From Craterostigma plantagineum (taxonomy: Eukaryota; Streptophyta; Magnoliopsida; Lamiales; Linderniaceae): a stretch of 64,000 nucleotides of DNA. Where the stretch lies: NCBI GenBank assembly GCA_027422505.1, contig JAPQWV010000759.1:124001-188000 (forward strand). Reading direction: 5' to 3'. Of the stretch, positions 43,742 through 54,621 are shown in pieces. The translations under genes were made by a program, and so were the position numbers. The notes under the pieces are model-generated. The model saw only the letters and a program-made list of their open reading frames with translations, had not been told where the DNA came from and ran no database searches. The first letter of the stretch is position 1; every line of letters begins with the position of its first letter.

Positions 43742-44136
43742 ATAAAGCATTATATGGTTTAAAGCAGGCTCCTAGGGCATGGTATGAAAGGCTAAGTAAG
43801 TTCTTGATTGAGATAGGGTTTTCGACTGGAACAATTGATAACACACTGTTTATTAAGTACGAAGGTGATCACATGATACTGGTCCAAATCTACGTTGATG
43901 ATATCATATTTGGAAGTACTAATATCCTTATTTGCGAGGAATTCTCTAAGTCTATGCAGAAGGAATTTGAGATGAGCTTAATGGGTGAGCTGAACTACTT
44001 CCTCGGGTTGCAAATAAAGCAGCTTGACAACGGAACCTTTGTATCCCAGACAAAGTACAGCAAGGAATTACTGACAAAATTCGGGATGAGCGATTCCAAA
44101 GCAATTTCCACCCCTATGCACCAGACACCAAAATAG
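43732..44136 (+). pseudogene. SIRE-like RT, catalytic part
   Basis: FKLNKALYGLKQAPRAWYE opens this block at 43732. The catalytic YVDDIIFGST is at about 43891. GELNYFLGLQIKQ, SKELLTKFGM and STPMHQTP lead to a stop at 44134-44136 that coincides with a frameshift before RNase H. Confidence 0.9.
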
Positions 44137-44139
44137 ACT

Positions 44140-44852
44140 GTGATGAATCAGGTACACCAGTGGATCAAACAGAATATCGAGGTATGATCGGAAGCCTTCT
44201 TTACTTAACTGCTAGTCGCCCTGATATTATGTTTGCTGTTGGTATGTGCTCGAGATATCAGTCTGACCCTAGAGAATCTCACTTGACAGCAGTCAAGCGT
44301 ATACTTAGATATATCAAGGGTATTGGGAATTTTGGTCTGTGGTATTCATATACGGATGAATTCTCATTAATGGGATATTCCGATGCCGACTATGCCGGTT
44401 GTATGGAAGATAGGAAAAGTACTAGTGGAACTTGCCAGTTACTTGGAAATTCCCTGGTAACTTGGTCTAGTAGAAAGCAAAATGCTGTCGCCCTCTCCAC
44501 AACCGAAGCTGAATATATGGCATTAGGAAATTGTTGTCAATAAGTTCTTTGGATGAAACAAACCCTTAGTGATTTCGGGTTAGGATATGACAAAATTCCT
44601 ATTCTGTGTGATAGCACTAGTGCCATTAGTATTACTAAGAATCTCGTGCATCATTCCCGTACAAAGCATATTGAGGTTAAACATCATTTTATACGAGATC
44701 ATGTTCAGAAGGGGAATATCAGTGTGGAATTCGTAGGAACAAATGATCAGCTTGCTGATATCTTCACAAAGCCCCTAACTGAGGCAAGATTTTGCGACAT
44801 CCGTGATCGATTGGGAATCATCGAGCTAAATAAGGTTAGTAAATCTGCCTAA
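44140..44852 (+). pseudogene. SIRE-like RNase H
   Basis: Continues as DQTEYRGMIGSLLYL, RPDIMFAVG, SDADYAGCMEDRKS, STTEAEYMALG, CDSTSAI and DQLADIFTKPL. One in-frame TAA at 44541-44543 (after NCCQ) interrupts it. The stop at 44850-44852 is the normal pol end. All catalytic acidic positions are visible. Confidence 0.9.
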
Positions 44853-46763
44853 TTCTGTCATTTACTCTAGGATATACTATTTTAGGAAGAAATTCGTAGA
44901 TATCATTTCTGCCCGTCAGTTATTTTAGGAATCCCGGATAATCAAAAAATCCTTTCCACCCAGCTCAGTCAAATCCTTTCCGTAATTATGAGATCCCGTC
45001 AAATCAGTCTGATATTCTGACAATCCTTAGAACTGGGATTATGTTATGTTAGAAAGAAATTCCCAATAATTCTATGTTGAGATACTCCTTTCAGCCCCCT
45101 AGATTACTTCAGGAATTTCATATCTTATCCTTAAGTGTGATCGCGTTGTTTTAGAAACAAATTCATAGTTATCCATTTCTGAGATCATCCCTTAGCTGTC
45201 CAGATTATTTTAGAATTCCGATCATTTAGATCTTACCTAAAAGTGTGATTATATTAGGTTGAAATTCGTAATTATTCTACCTTGAGATCTCTTTTCAGCC
45301 GATAAGTTATCAGGAAATTCGGATATTCGAAATATCTCTTATTCAGCCTTTGATAATATTTTCCTTATTTAAAATGAGATCACATCAGATAAGTCTGCAA
45401 TCTCTGACCGGCGGTTCACCTTGTTTTGAAATTCAAATTCGGTTTGGAAACCAAATCTTCTTAATTCTAGTTAAACCGAGCTTATCCTATCTCATTTTAT
45501 CTCTTGGATAGTTGCCCATTTTTAAATGAGATCACTCGATACTTCTTCCTTTCTTACCTCAGAATTCGAACTTCACAGTTTCTCTTCTTGAAAATCATCT
45601 AAGTTATACTCCAGTTTTTAAGAGTTCCGATAAGATCACAGGGAGCTGAACAAATTGCGATATCTGCCAGATCTGATAGTGATCCACCATTGAGAACGTT
45701 TTCTGATGAGTTATTCCTTCGTCTTCTAGTTATTTTGCGCCAAGTTTTCAGCCTTAAAGCCTTATTATATCCCTTTTTTGATGCTGAAGGGGGAGAAGTC
45801 TGGGTAATTAATGATAGATATAAGGGGTCTAAGAAATGGCCTTGATATTCGAAATGATTTGTGTGCGATATTCCTTTTATGTGCCTATGATATATCTTAG
45901 TGCCTTTGTGTGCTGACTGAAAAGGGTCTAAGAAATGTCCTTGATATTCGAAATGATTTGTGTGCGATATTCCTTTTATGTGCCTATGATATATCTTAGT
46001 GCCTATGTGTGCTGACTGAATTTGCATGAAAATATCTGCACATATGCAAGGGGAACTTCATTGTGTGTGCATTCTGACTCTTGCCTATATGATATCTACA
46101 TATGCTCTCTGTGGAACTTTGCATTTATGCTCTGGATAGTTGGAATAACCTCATTTAGATAGGGGAGCAAAAGAATATCTGCATATATGATATGGAATAT
46201 GTGCACTCACGAATGGAATAGCAGCATTTTTTATGTATCTGTGATGCTTTTATGTGTTGCTCAATATTTTGCTCTGACCTTAGGATATATCAGTGATGTT
46301 TTTATGCTGCGATGCGTGAACTTATGCTCTGAAACAGTGATACTCTGATACTTATCTGCGCTAATTAACGTGTGTGAGATTTGTTGATAAGTGCTAAGTG
46401 CCTACTGAAATGATCATATGATTGCGTGAATCATGCTTGGAAAATGCGCACTTAGGCAGGGGGAGCTCAATCACGGGTAAATCTCGAAATTTTGTACTCC
46501 GGATATAACGTAAAAAATGACATGATATATCGGCACTTAGACAGGGGGAGCAAATTCATTCACGATATATCTTTGCATGTCATATAGATAAATGCACTTA
46601 GGCAGGAGGAGCAAATATGTATCATATGTGATTAGGAAATATCGTATGCTCTGCTTTGTGATTATGGAACACTTAGACATATCCGCTAGGACTTGCGTGA
46701 TCGTATATGCTTACATGCTTATGTGCTGCATCAATTACATGTCATCATCAAAAATGAGGAGAA
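44853..46763 (+). other. 1.9-kb non-coding 3' region of the SIRE-like element
   Basis: No protein-like ORF, although some SIRE elements carry an env-like ORF here. Contains a 99-bp tandem duplication (45824-46020) and several polypurine-like GGGGGAG runs before the 3' LTR. Confidence 0.7.
45824..46020. repeat. 99-bp tandem duplication
   Basis: GGGTCTAAGAAATG(G/T)CC begins at about 45826 and 45925. The two copies are nearly identical. Confidence 0.93.
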
Positions 46764-48470
46764 TGTTGACCTTTTTGGTCCATGTGTGTTAGAGAGTTTT
46801 GATGGACAATGTAATTGTAATAACGTTAGGTATATAAATTAAGCAATTCGGTCTATGATCAATATAATGTCCAAGTATATGAAAATATTCGCACATGCAT
46901 TGATTATGAGCTATAGATTGATTAAAGTGTTGAATATTTGATTCGCATATGATTTGGTGATTAGTTGATGAGACTAGGTGATTGCATGTTATAGGCAGCT
47001 CATGAGATAGGATATATCGTTCTGTGCTATATATGGAAATTACGCATGAGATATCCTGTTGAGCTATATATGGAAAATATGCTGTTTATATATGGAAAGT
47101 GATATACCCGTTGATATTTGATTATTCCTGGACGAGAATCACATATACGATTCTTGCATGCCTTCCACTAAATTTAATGTGCAATATTGAATTAATATCT
47201 TTCCATATGTTGATTGGAATATTATATGTAGGAAAGATTTGATTTGATTGACTTTGTGGATAAGATGCTACTAGATGGTATACGCTTTAAACGGATGAGA
47301 TCTCCGAAATAAGGAAAGTTCGGTCATGATTGATAAGTTGAATTTAGTATGCTCTAATATGATTTATGTGCTAAACATGGTAAATATATTGATTAAATGC
47401 TATGAGTTGTATATGAAAAACGTGCTGATGTGATGCTATCTCGTGTGATATATTTGGAAAGTGAATCTGGACTGATTTACGCTAGAAACAGATAGCAGAG
47501 AATCACTTATGGAAAGTTCTGATATGGTTTTTATATACGAAATGCTTGAATATGCTTGAGAACGAAACTGTGCTTTTATATGGAATATAATCATGCTTAA
47601 ATGTGCTATATGACCGTTGTGATGATTAATTAAGAGCATGATCTATATGGTATGATTGACTCGAATATTACATGGAAACTATACTTGATTTGGTGATTAT
47701 TATATGATTTGACTTTCCATGTAAAGTGCTGATTGAAAAGGATTATATATGAGCTGCACTTCAGATTTTCGAGAATAACTAAGAATTTGCGAATATAAGC
47801 CTACGAGAGATATTTGAGCAGAAAGATACAGAGATTCCTGAGCCTTCCATTTGCGATAGCTTTCTGCCTACCTGAGCTTTAACTTGCGATTCCATCACTG
47901 AGCGACTGATTCATCTGATATTCCATCATCCCCTCCATATATTCTGTCTTCGGACGTGTTGTCTTCGGACGTGAGCAATACCAAGGAGGCAAGGTCGATG
48001 TTTACGCACACGTGAAGGGAAGGACGAGTTCCGGGGCCCTTCGGTAGCGAGCTGTGTCTGTCGGGATCAAGGAGATTCCGAGGAAGGAAACTCGGCATGT
48101 GGTCACCTAGTGTGTCTAGTGTTTGACTTGTTTCGATTGTCTATTGGGCTAATCAATCAGTTTTGTATCCAGCTACGGTGCATTATAGTGATTGGTTAAA
48201 CTCTTGGGGAGCAAACCCCAAGGAGAGGAGTAAAACCCAGTTGGGATATAACCTCTATAAAAATCCTGTCTCGCATTTACTTTTCTGTTATTTCCTTTCG
48301 CTGTGAGACAGACACGACACATATCCGACGTAACTAGGATATATCAGGCATACTCGTCACAAGCACCAGTAGGCATATCTAAGTCACTACATTTAGGATT
48401 TGTGAAAAGAAGAAGCATAAAATTTTTATAAGCCTAATTCACCCCCCTATTAGGCACATTTATATCTTCA
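46764..48470 (+). repeat. 3' LTR of the SIRE-like element
   Basis: Preceded by AAAATGAGGAGAA (polypurine tract, 46751-46763); ends ATATCTTCA. Differences from the 5' LTR are concentrated in its first ~460 bp. Confidence 0.93.
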
Positions 48471-48542
48471 TTTATTCGGAGGAGGAGGATCAGTCTGATA
48501 ATGCTGGTGATCATCTTCTCCAGCGTCACTCAGTTTACTGAA
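48471..48542 (+). pseudogene. Possible C-terminus of another gene after the SIRE-like element
   Basis: Immediately after the LTR the frame TAT TCG GAG reads YSEEEDQSDNAGDH and continues LLQRHSVY to TGA at 48540-48542. It is acidic and codon-like, unlike the AT-rich sequence beyond. Too short to identify. Confidence 0.3.
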
Positions 48543-48956
48543 TGAATGTGTTTTCGAACTTTTTTCTTCAATAAGAGGTCCATCGATCTACCTTCTTCGC
48601 AATAAAATGAGATCTAACTCAAGTGTGTTTGCCGTAACTTCCTATTGCTATAATAAGTAGTCTATCAAGTTCCACAAGAGGCATTTAATGATTGTTGAAA
48701 GATGAAATATTAGTATTACCAAAACATAGTCAGTTACTATTATTTTCTTTGTTTACGTATTCCACATTGCCCCCGAGTTAAGTCTACGTCGGAATTTGAA
48801 TGGGAAAAAAATCCAATTTAGAACGTGAAATCATGGTTTTAAAAACCGGACAGGCCGGTTCCGACCGGGTCCGGTCCCGGTTTTATTTTAAAAAAAAAAG
48901 AAATAAAAAACGAAAATTGAATAAGTAGAAGAGAAAGAATAAAATTCCCAAGTTAA

Positions 48957-49019
48957 TGGGTTGGTCTAGTGGTGAACGTGTTAAATAATACCTTCTTGGG
49001 CCTGGGTTCGATTTCTATA
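48957..49019 (+). other. tRNA-like pol III box A/B pair inside the hAT MITE
   Basis: TGGTCTAGTGG (box A-like) at about 48961 and GGTTCGATTTC (box B-like) at about 49005, spaced as in tRNA-derived SINEs. No full cloverleaf was found, so a tRNA-derived fragment or chance match. Confidence 0.35.
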
Positions 49020-49130
49020 CAGCCTTTATAACTTTATTATATAATTAACTTACTACCCAATATTTTATTTCTTAATTTTGACCCCAAATTGAAAGATTTA
49101 ATACTTTTACATCCCATGGTAGAATTAATT

Positions 49131-49244
49131 TTTAATCACAATCACTTTTTACTTTATTTAATTGTTCTAAATTATAATTTCAAAATTTTTAATCACAATC
49201 ACTTTTTACTTTATTTAATTGTTCTAAATTTTTATTTCAAAAAA
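49131..49244. repeat. 57-bp tandem duplication within the MITE
   Basis: TTAATCACAATCACTTTTTA starts at about 49132 and 49189. The copies differ at a few sites. Confidence 0.93.
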
Positions 49245-49415
49245 GTTAATATAAAAAATGTATGGTTTCTATATTATTTGATTGACTCATTTATAAAATA
49301 TATATTTATTATATTTAAGATACCGGTTTCAATCCGGTTTGATTCCGATTTTATACCGGTTAAACCACTAAACCTTAAACCACAAAAATTTTCAAAACCC
49401 GGTTTCAGAACGTTG

Positions 49416-51300
49416 CGTGAAATAGGTCTCCTAATTTGGGTGTACTATTTAAGTCAAACGAACTACGAAGGTTCAACTCAAGTGGGATTGAATTCATGAT
49501 CTGTATATGGGAAAATGGTGTACTTTGACGTATCAATTTGCGACAAATATAACTATATTGTTAAACTATACATGTCTAATCCTCTTGGCATCGGAAAATT
49601 AAATGTTCCCAAAGTCGTATTTGTATATGAAATAGGATGATATCTTACCCTTATATATAAGCATTGTTTGCTACGCATAGAGTGGTCATGTATGAACGTG
49701 TCCTTCCTCCTTACCCATTGTATATTGTTTTGAAGATTACGTAACGGGTAGATGTATACCATTATTGTCGATGAAAAGAGGCTCTTTTCATTATTATAAC
49801 TAGCTATCATGCATACTCTTACACGTGTACAACCAACAATTAAATTTAAAATAATAGTTTGTAATAATTTAAATATTAAGCGTTATGTAGTGGTAGTGGG
49901 TGAAGTTGGTGGTTATATTTTCGTACAATAATTTTATTATTTATTGTGTACATTAAATAGAATAGATTATTATTTTATTAAGAAATTTTACAGGCCAAAT
50001 CAATTTGGAATTGACAGTTTTTATCCACCCATCACCAATTAAATAATAGTATAGATAATAAAAAACGTTGAATAGTGCATTGGAATTGACAATGTTGGTG
50101 CTCATTTATTGTGAATTAACTCATAGTTATGACGTTTCTTGTGCGTGTGTGTTTTCGGAATTTTTTGTTAAAGAGTAAAAAGAAATGGAGATTCCTTATC
50201 GGTCTCATTTGAAGTTTAACTTCCTCTTAAATACCCATTGAATTATTTCTTCCTAATCAATACTCGTCCGTGAAAAGTTTACTGTTTAATACACGACTGC
50301 ATGAAAAGACGAAAATAACCTTACTTCAAATATTGAGTAACGCTTTCAGCTAATCACCACCTTTTGAATGTATTTTACCGACAAAATATGTTATTATAGC
50401 AAACAAATAAAGACATAAATCTACCAATAAATACAGATATTATACCAATTTCTCTTATTATTATACCAAGTCAAATTTCAGAGTATTTTACCAACTATCA
50501 TCCAATCATACCAGTTTCTCCAAAAATCGATGTGTAGCCCCCATAGCCATGTCATTAATTTTGTACTGAATCTCAAATTCAATTCAATTTAAGTTCAAGG
50601 AAAATTCAATATGCACCCCTAAAATTACTATATCTACACCATTAATTAATTACAACACTAAATTTATTATAAGTGGAATTTTCAATTTTCAAGACCAACA
50701 AATGCCCGCTTTTCAAGCCAATCTTAGTGACAGTTGATTGTTACTCCATGTTCCTAAAAACAAGTCGTTTTAAACTTCTTTTTCGTTTTTTAATACAAGC
50801 CGTTTTACTTCTTTCACGAAATAGCTTGAACTTTTACAATTTTACCCCTCATCTTAAATAAAAATAATTAGATTAAATAGGATAAAATAATTAATTAAGG
50901 TATAATAGAGCTTATGTTTTATTTCTTAATATGTGTGCAATTACCTGACTAGTATTTCAGAACAGTGGGAGTACTTATTATGCCTCTTCTATATATTAAT
51001 TATTTTGCAGATAATTTTGAGGGTGTTGTAACAATCAACTTCATAAACATTTACACGATATAGTATCACTTTTTAAGTAATAGTTAATTTCTACACTTTT
51101 TATCAAATAAATTAATAGGATTGATAAGCATCCATTACATATATACCCGTTAGAACATTTTATTAGTCGTTAATAATTCAAATATCATTGAATATTCTAA
51201 GTTTATGTGTGGTTTTTATATTTGGCGTTAATTCAATAATAACCGCAATATATGTGATTATTCTTTCTATCATTTACCACAATGCCTATGATTTATTTTG
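49416..51300. other. AT-rich intergenic DNA with a dispersed repeat (49650-50610)
   Basis: 49650-50610 is related to 32735-33130 but longer. Its extra segment (50340-50530) carries four TACCA words (ATACCAATTTCTC, ATACCAAGTCAA, TACCAACTATC, ATACCAGTTTCTC). No gene seen in the rest. Confidence 0.55.
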
Positions 51301-51359
51301 AAGATTATTGCTCTTAGTAGGATTACAAGTGGTACAGTGGCTTTGAAGATTATAGCCTT

Positions 51360-52355
51360 AATCCACGTGGACTAAGCATTGCCGAAAGGAGAAGTGATCG
51401 CACTGAAATCGTTTCTCACGCGATCACATGCGAATCATAACGAGAAAATAGCCTATTATTGGTGGGAGTCGGTTCTTGAAACTAAACCTATAAAAGGCAG
51501 CCATCAATACGAGGGTTTCCAAGGCATTTTCTCACCGTTTACACGATGAGACACTCCTAAGAGGCGCTTGATGATTCGACATCGAGGGGAACGAAACTTT
51601 ACCTTAGTCTAGGCGTCTTCAATGATGTTTTCATTAGAATCTTCATTGTTTTCTTGCTTAAGACTATGTTGGTGTAATCTCTTTTGTAATTAACGCCATA
51701 TTAGGCCGAATAATGACTATGTATTAATGTTTTTCTTATCCTATTTGATCGCGTGGATCAAGTTACATGTTCCTTGTTTCAGTTTAATGTTTGTGTATGT
51801 ATGATCAACATATGCATGATTATTGATTAGTTTATGAGACAGACAAAGTAATTAGACCAGTTAGAACAATAATCATCGAACATCACTACATATAACCGAC
51901 CAGAGATGGAATTCGGATTCCTATGAGAGCTCGGGACATTTCATAGAGATTGAATGCGTGCGTAGAAACTACAATCCAATAGACGTAAATGGGTTGGTTC
52001 TCTATCTCATACGATCGGTATTGCGGGACAAACGAGTAGCGATTGTCTTACGAAAATTTACATTGACTGAGATTCAAGATGACTGGATAGGATTGCACGG
52101 AGCATAGGAATTATTTGTACTGACCATGTGCTTGGTCACTCGTCGTCAATTGATCTTTATCTCATCTATTTTATTTGCGTTTATTATATATTTGCATTGT
52201 GATCTCTTTTATCAAATCATCAAATATAAGTATAAATTAGAATTAGAATAATTACCTTAGAATTAATCAAGCTGTTATTGTAGATTGATACTCGGATCGT
52301 CCGTTTTACTACTTGCACGACCTATCGTATACTTGCTAATAATCGAGCTTGCATA
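51360..52355 (+). repeat. Athila-like 5' LTR (start uncertain)
   Basis: TATAAAAG at 51489-51496 and the leader run up to a degenerate PBS (TGCCAGTGACAGCGG, 52361-52375, in place of TGGCGCCGTTGCCGG) and an Athila-type gag. The part 51650-52345 recurs in inverted orientation at 54625-55745. The left boundary was not found. Confidence 0.55.
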
Positions 52356-52601
52356 TTTTTTGCCAGTGACAGCGGTATTATTAGTTTTGGGATTTATTCT
52401 AGTTTCACTTTAGATTCTTTTATGGTTATGACTATTATTATTTTTTGTTTTATTATTATTATTTAATTGGATTCACTTACTTCGATTTTTATTTCTTTCG
52501 CATGAATTTTGTGAATGACATGAAGCTCAAGGAAAGAATCAATACTATTTGACGTAGAAATTGAAGCAACTTGCCGACGCAACAATCGAAACTGACAAAG
52601 G

Positions 52602-53719
52602 ATGGAGAATCAAGAACAAGATGACGTTCCTCCACGACCCACTTCACTTAGTTGAGCATTTCCAGGACCTTTCGATGACAACGACCCAATTGTTATCCCC
52701 GTGGAATCAAATAATTATTTCGACATCAAACCTATTACTATACAGACATTAATAAGTTCAACACAATTTCAGGAGCTAACAAAGGATGCAAATTCTCATA
52801 TTCTGAAATTCACTCAAATTTGCAAAACTGGTAAGTATCATGGAGTCCCTACAGAAGTGATAAAATTGGCATTTCCCCTTCGTTGACAGCTAAAGCTTCG
52901 GAATGGTTCTAATCACTGCCACATGCATCTATCACTAGTTGGGAGGTGTTTCCTTGGCAAATATTACCCGTTGTCAAGGACAAGTGAGATTAGGGGCAAG
53001 TAGTAAATTTTAAACACGGCGGAAAATCTGCGAGTGATGCGCGAACCACATCATATACCATTCTCATCCAGATGCAATTGTTTTTCTTTGGACGTCGCAC
53101 GCAAAACAAGCGCATTATCGACGAAGAATGCAATAGGAACTTCATGGAGCTCGATGCTGTAGATGCATTTACAGCTATCGAGACGATCGCGTCCTACCTA
53201 GCAAGATACATAGTGCACAATTTGGACCTAAAGACGTCAGTCGTGCACGAGATAAGTAGCTCGTTAAAGGCACAATTTGAAACTCTAGATAAAATGTTTG
53301 ACCAGATGCAAACCAAGAATCCCAAGGGAGTCAACCAGATCCATACGAGTCAAGGGAACTTCTACTCGAACACGTACAACTCAGGTTGGTGGAATCATCC
53401 ATCCTAGGCAAACTCGCACTACGAACCGCCACAAAAGCTAAAAGTCGACTGGGAAGTAGCCTTAGTAAAGATAGTGGTAGTTCAAGGCGATCAAAATTGA
53501 AAAATAGAAAAGAGATTCCAGGGCCTAGAATGCAAAGTTGAGGAAATTTCAAAGACATACATAAGGGAATAAAAGGTTTAGCTATTTAAGTGGGGCATCT
53601 TTCAAGTATGGTGTCGGAGCGCAAGCCAGGCACACTTCCGAGCAACACCAAAAAGAACCCTCGATAGTACGCAAATGCAATTGAACTGAGAAGTGGAAAG
53701 ACATTTGAATCGTTCCAAG
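52602..53719 (+). pseudogene. Athila-like (Ty3/gypsy) gag remnant
   Basis: ATG at 52602 (MENQEQDDVPP). A stop lies at about 52656, then NNYFDIKPITIQTLISS, FTQICKTGKYHGVP and, after more stops, FHASITSWEVF-like and LIQMQLFFFGRRTQNKR. The segment 53072-53407 has DAVDAFTAIETIASYLA, and just before 53719 the frame reads LPSNTKKNPR and AIELRSGKTFE, the end-of-gag signature of Athila. Several frameshifts and stops make it non-functional. A hAT MITE interrupts it at 53720. Confidence 0.75.
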
Positions 53720-54553
53720 CAATGTTGTAAAATTCGCTAGGCGCTAGTCGGGTGCCTGGAAGGGGCCTAGGCCTAGACGGCCTAGGCGGGGCCTAGGCCT
53801 AGACGGCCTAGGCGGGGCCTAGGCTGTTTCTTGGCAGAAATTAGTCTGTATATCGATTTTTTTCATTATTATTTTTCTATAGATCAAATATACCTATGTT
53901 ATAATTTTTTTAAAACTTTCTAAATAAATATGTCAATTCCAACAATGCAATAAACTAGAATAATATAATAATGATGATTTATGGATGATGTTTAATAAAG
54001 TTATCCTATTTTTAATATTAGTTTATATATTTTTTATATTTCCTTTCAATATTTAAGTTTACGTAAGTATTATCTCACTTTATTATTTTTTGTACTTCAA
54101 TTTATATATGTTAGTTCAATATTTCGATTTTAATATGTTTTAATTCAGTTAGAATTTTCTATTTCAGTTTTAATGTTTTTTACATCGGTCAAAGAGAGCT
54201 TGTATCAAACGAATTTTATCTTATCCCACGAAGGATGGGTTGTATAAAGAAAGCCAATTTACTTTCTATATAAACCATGCCACACAACTTTGAATCTCTC
54301 AAGTGTTTGCCTAATAAATTTGGGTCATTGACTACTTATGCGGGCATTTCATTAAGTTAAATTTTTATATATTCATTTTTTAATAACTATTAATCGGCCG
54401 ATTAACCAACTAATCGTCCTATTAGTCGGAATGATCGGCCGATTAATAGTGGTGCCGAATAATTGCCCGTTTAGGCTGTTTTCACCACGGGGAGGGCCGA
54501 CCAGCGCCTAGGCGCCGCCTAAGCGGCCGCCTAGGCCATTTTTTACAACACTG
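53720..54553. mobile_element. hAT-type MITE (834 bp) in the Athila relic
   Basis: Ends CAATGTTGTAAAATTCGC and GGCCATTTTTTACAACACTG are inverted repeats. Flanks GTTCCAAG (53712-53719) and ACTCCAAG (54554-54561) are an imperfect 8-bp TSD (6/8). Subterminal CCTAGGCGG-type repeats. A partial second copy is at 57676-57839. Confidence 0.85.
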
Positions 54554-54621
54554 ACTCCAAGAGACCTCCAAGGTAAGTGACTCCCAAGGCAATGACCTTC
54601 AAAAGTAAGGACGTTGACAGG
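54554..54621. repeat. GACCTCCAAGGTAAGTGACTCC-type repeat, short block
   Basis: The same ~25-30-bp words (CCTCCAAGGTAAGTGACTCC, AAGTAAGGACGT) recur at 56400-56640, suggesting both belong to one element family. Confidence 0.6.

Larger units (their letters stand above)
38382..48470 (+). mobile_element. SIRE/Maximus-like Ty1/copia retrotransposon with internal deletions
   Basis: A 10,089-bp element with 1701- and 1707-bp LTRs (38382-40082, 46764-48470), a PBS, gag, partial pol and a 1.9-kb non-coding stretch before the 3' LTR. The gag start (RQPLFDGTNYAIWKNRM) and RT (YVDDIIFGST) fit the SIRE/Maximus lineage. The LTRs differ by many point changes, about 2-3% by eye. Integrase core and part of RT are deleted and a hAT MITE sits in protease, so it is non-autonomous. 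No TSD: flanks are GTAAC and TTTAT. Confidence 0.92.
48832..49415. mobile_element. hAT-type MITE (584 bp)
   Basis: Exact 8-bp TSD CGTGAAAT (48824-48831, 49416-49423). Ends CATGGTTTTAAAAACCGG and CCGGTTTCAGAACGTTG are imperfect inverted repeats. Subterminal CCGG/ACCGGT-rich arms, AT-rich interior, no transposase. Confidence 0.88.

Noticed and set aside
45599..46027. 142-codon minus-strand frame with internal repeat
   Set aside because: Created by the 99-bp duplication in a non-coding retroelement region.
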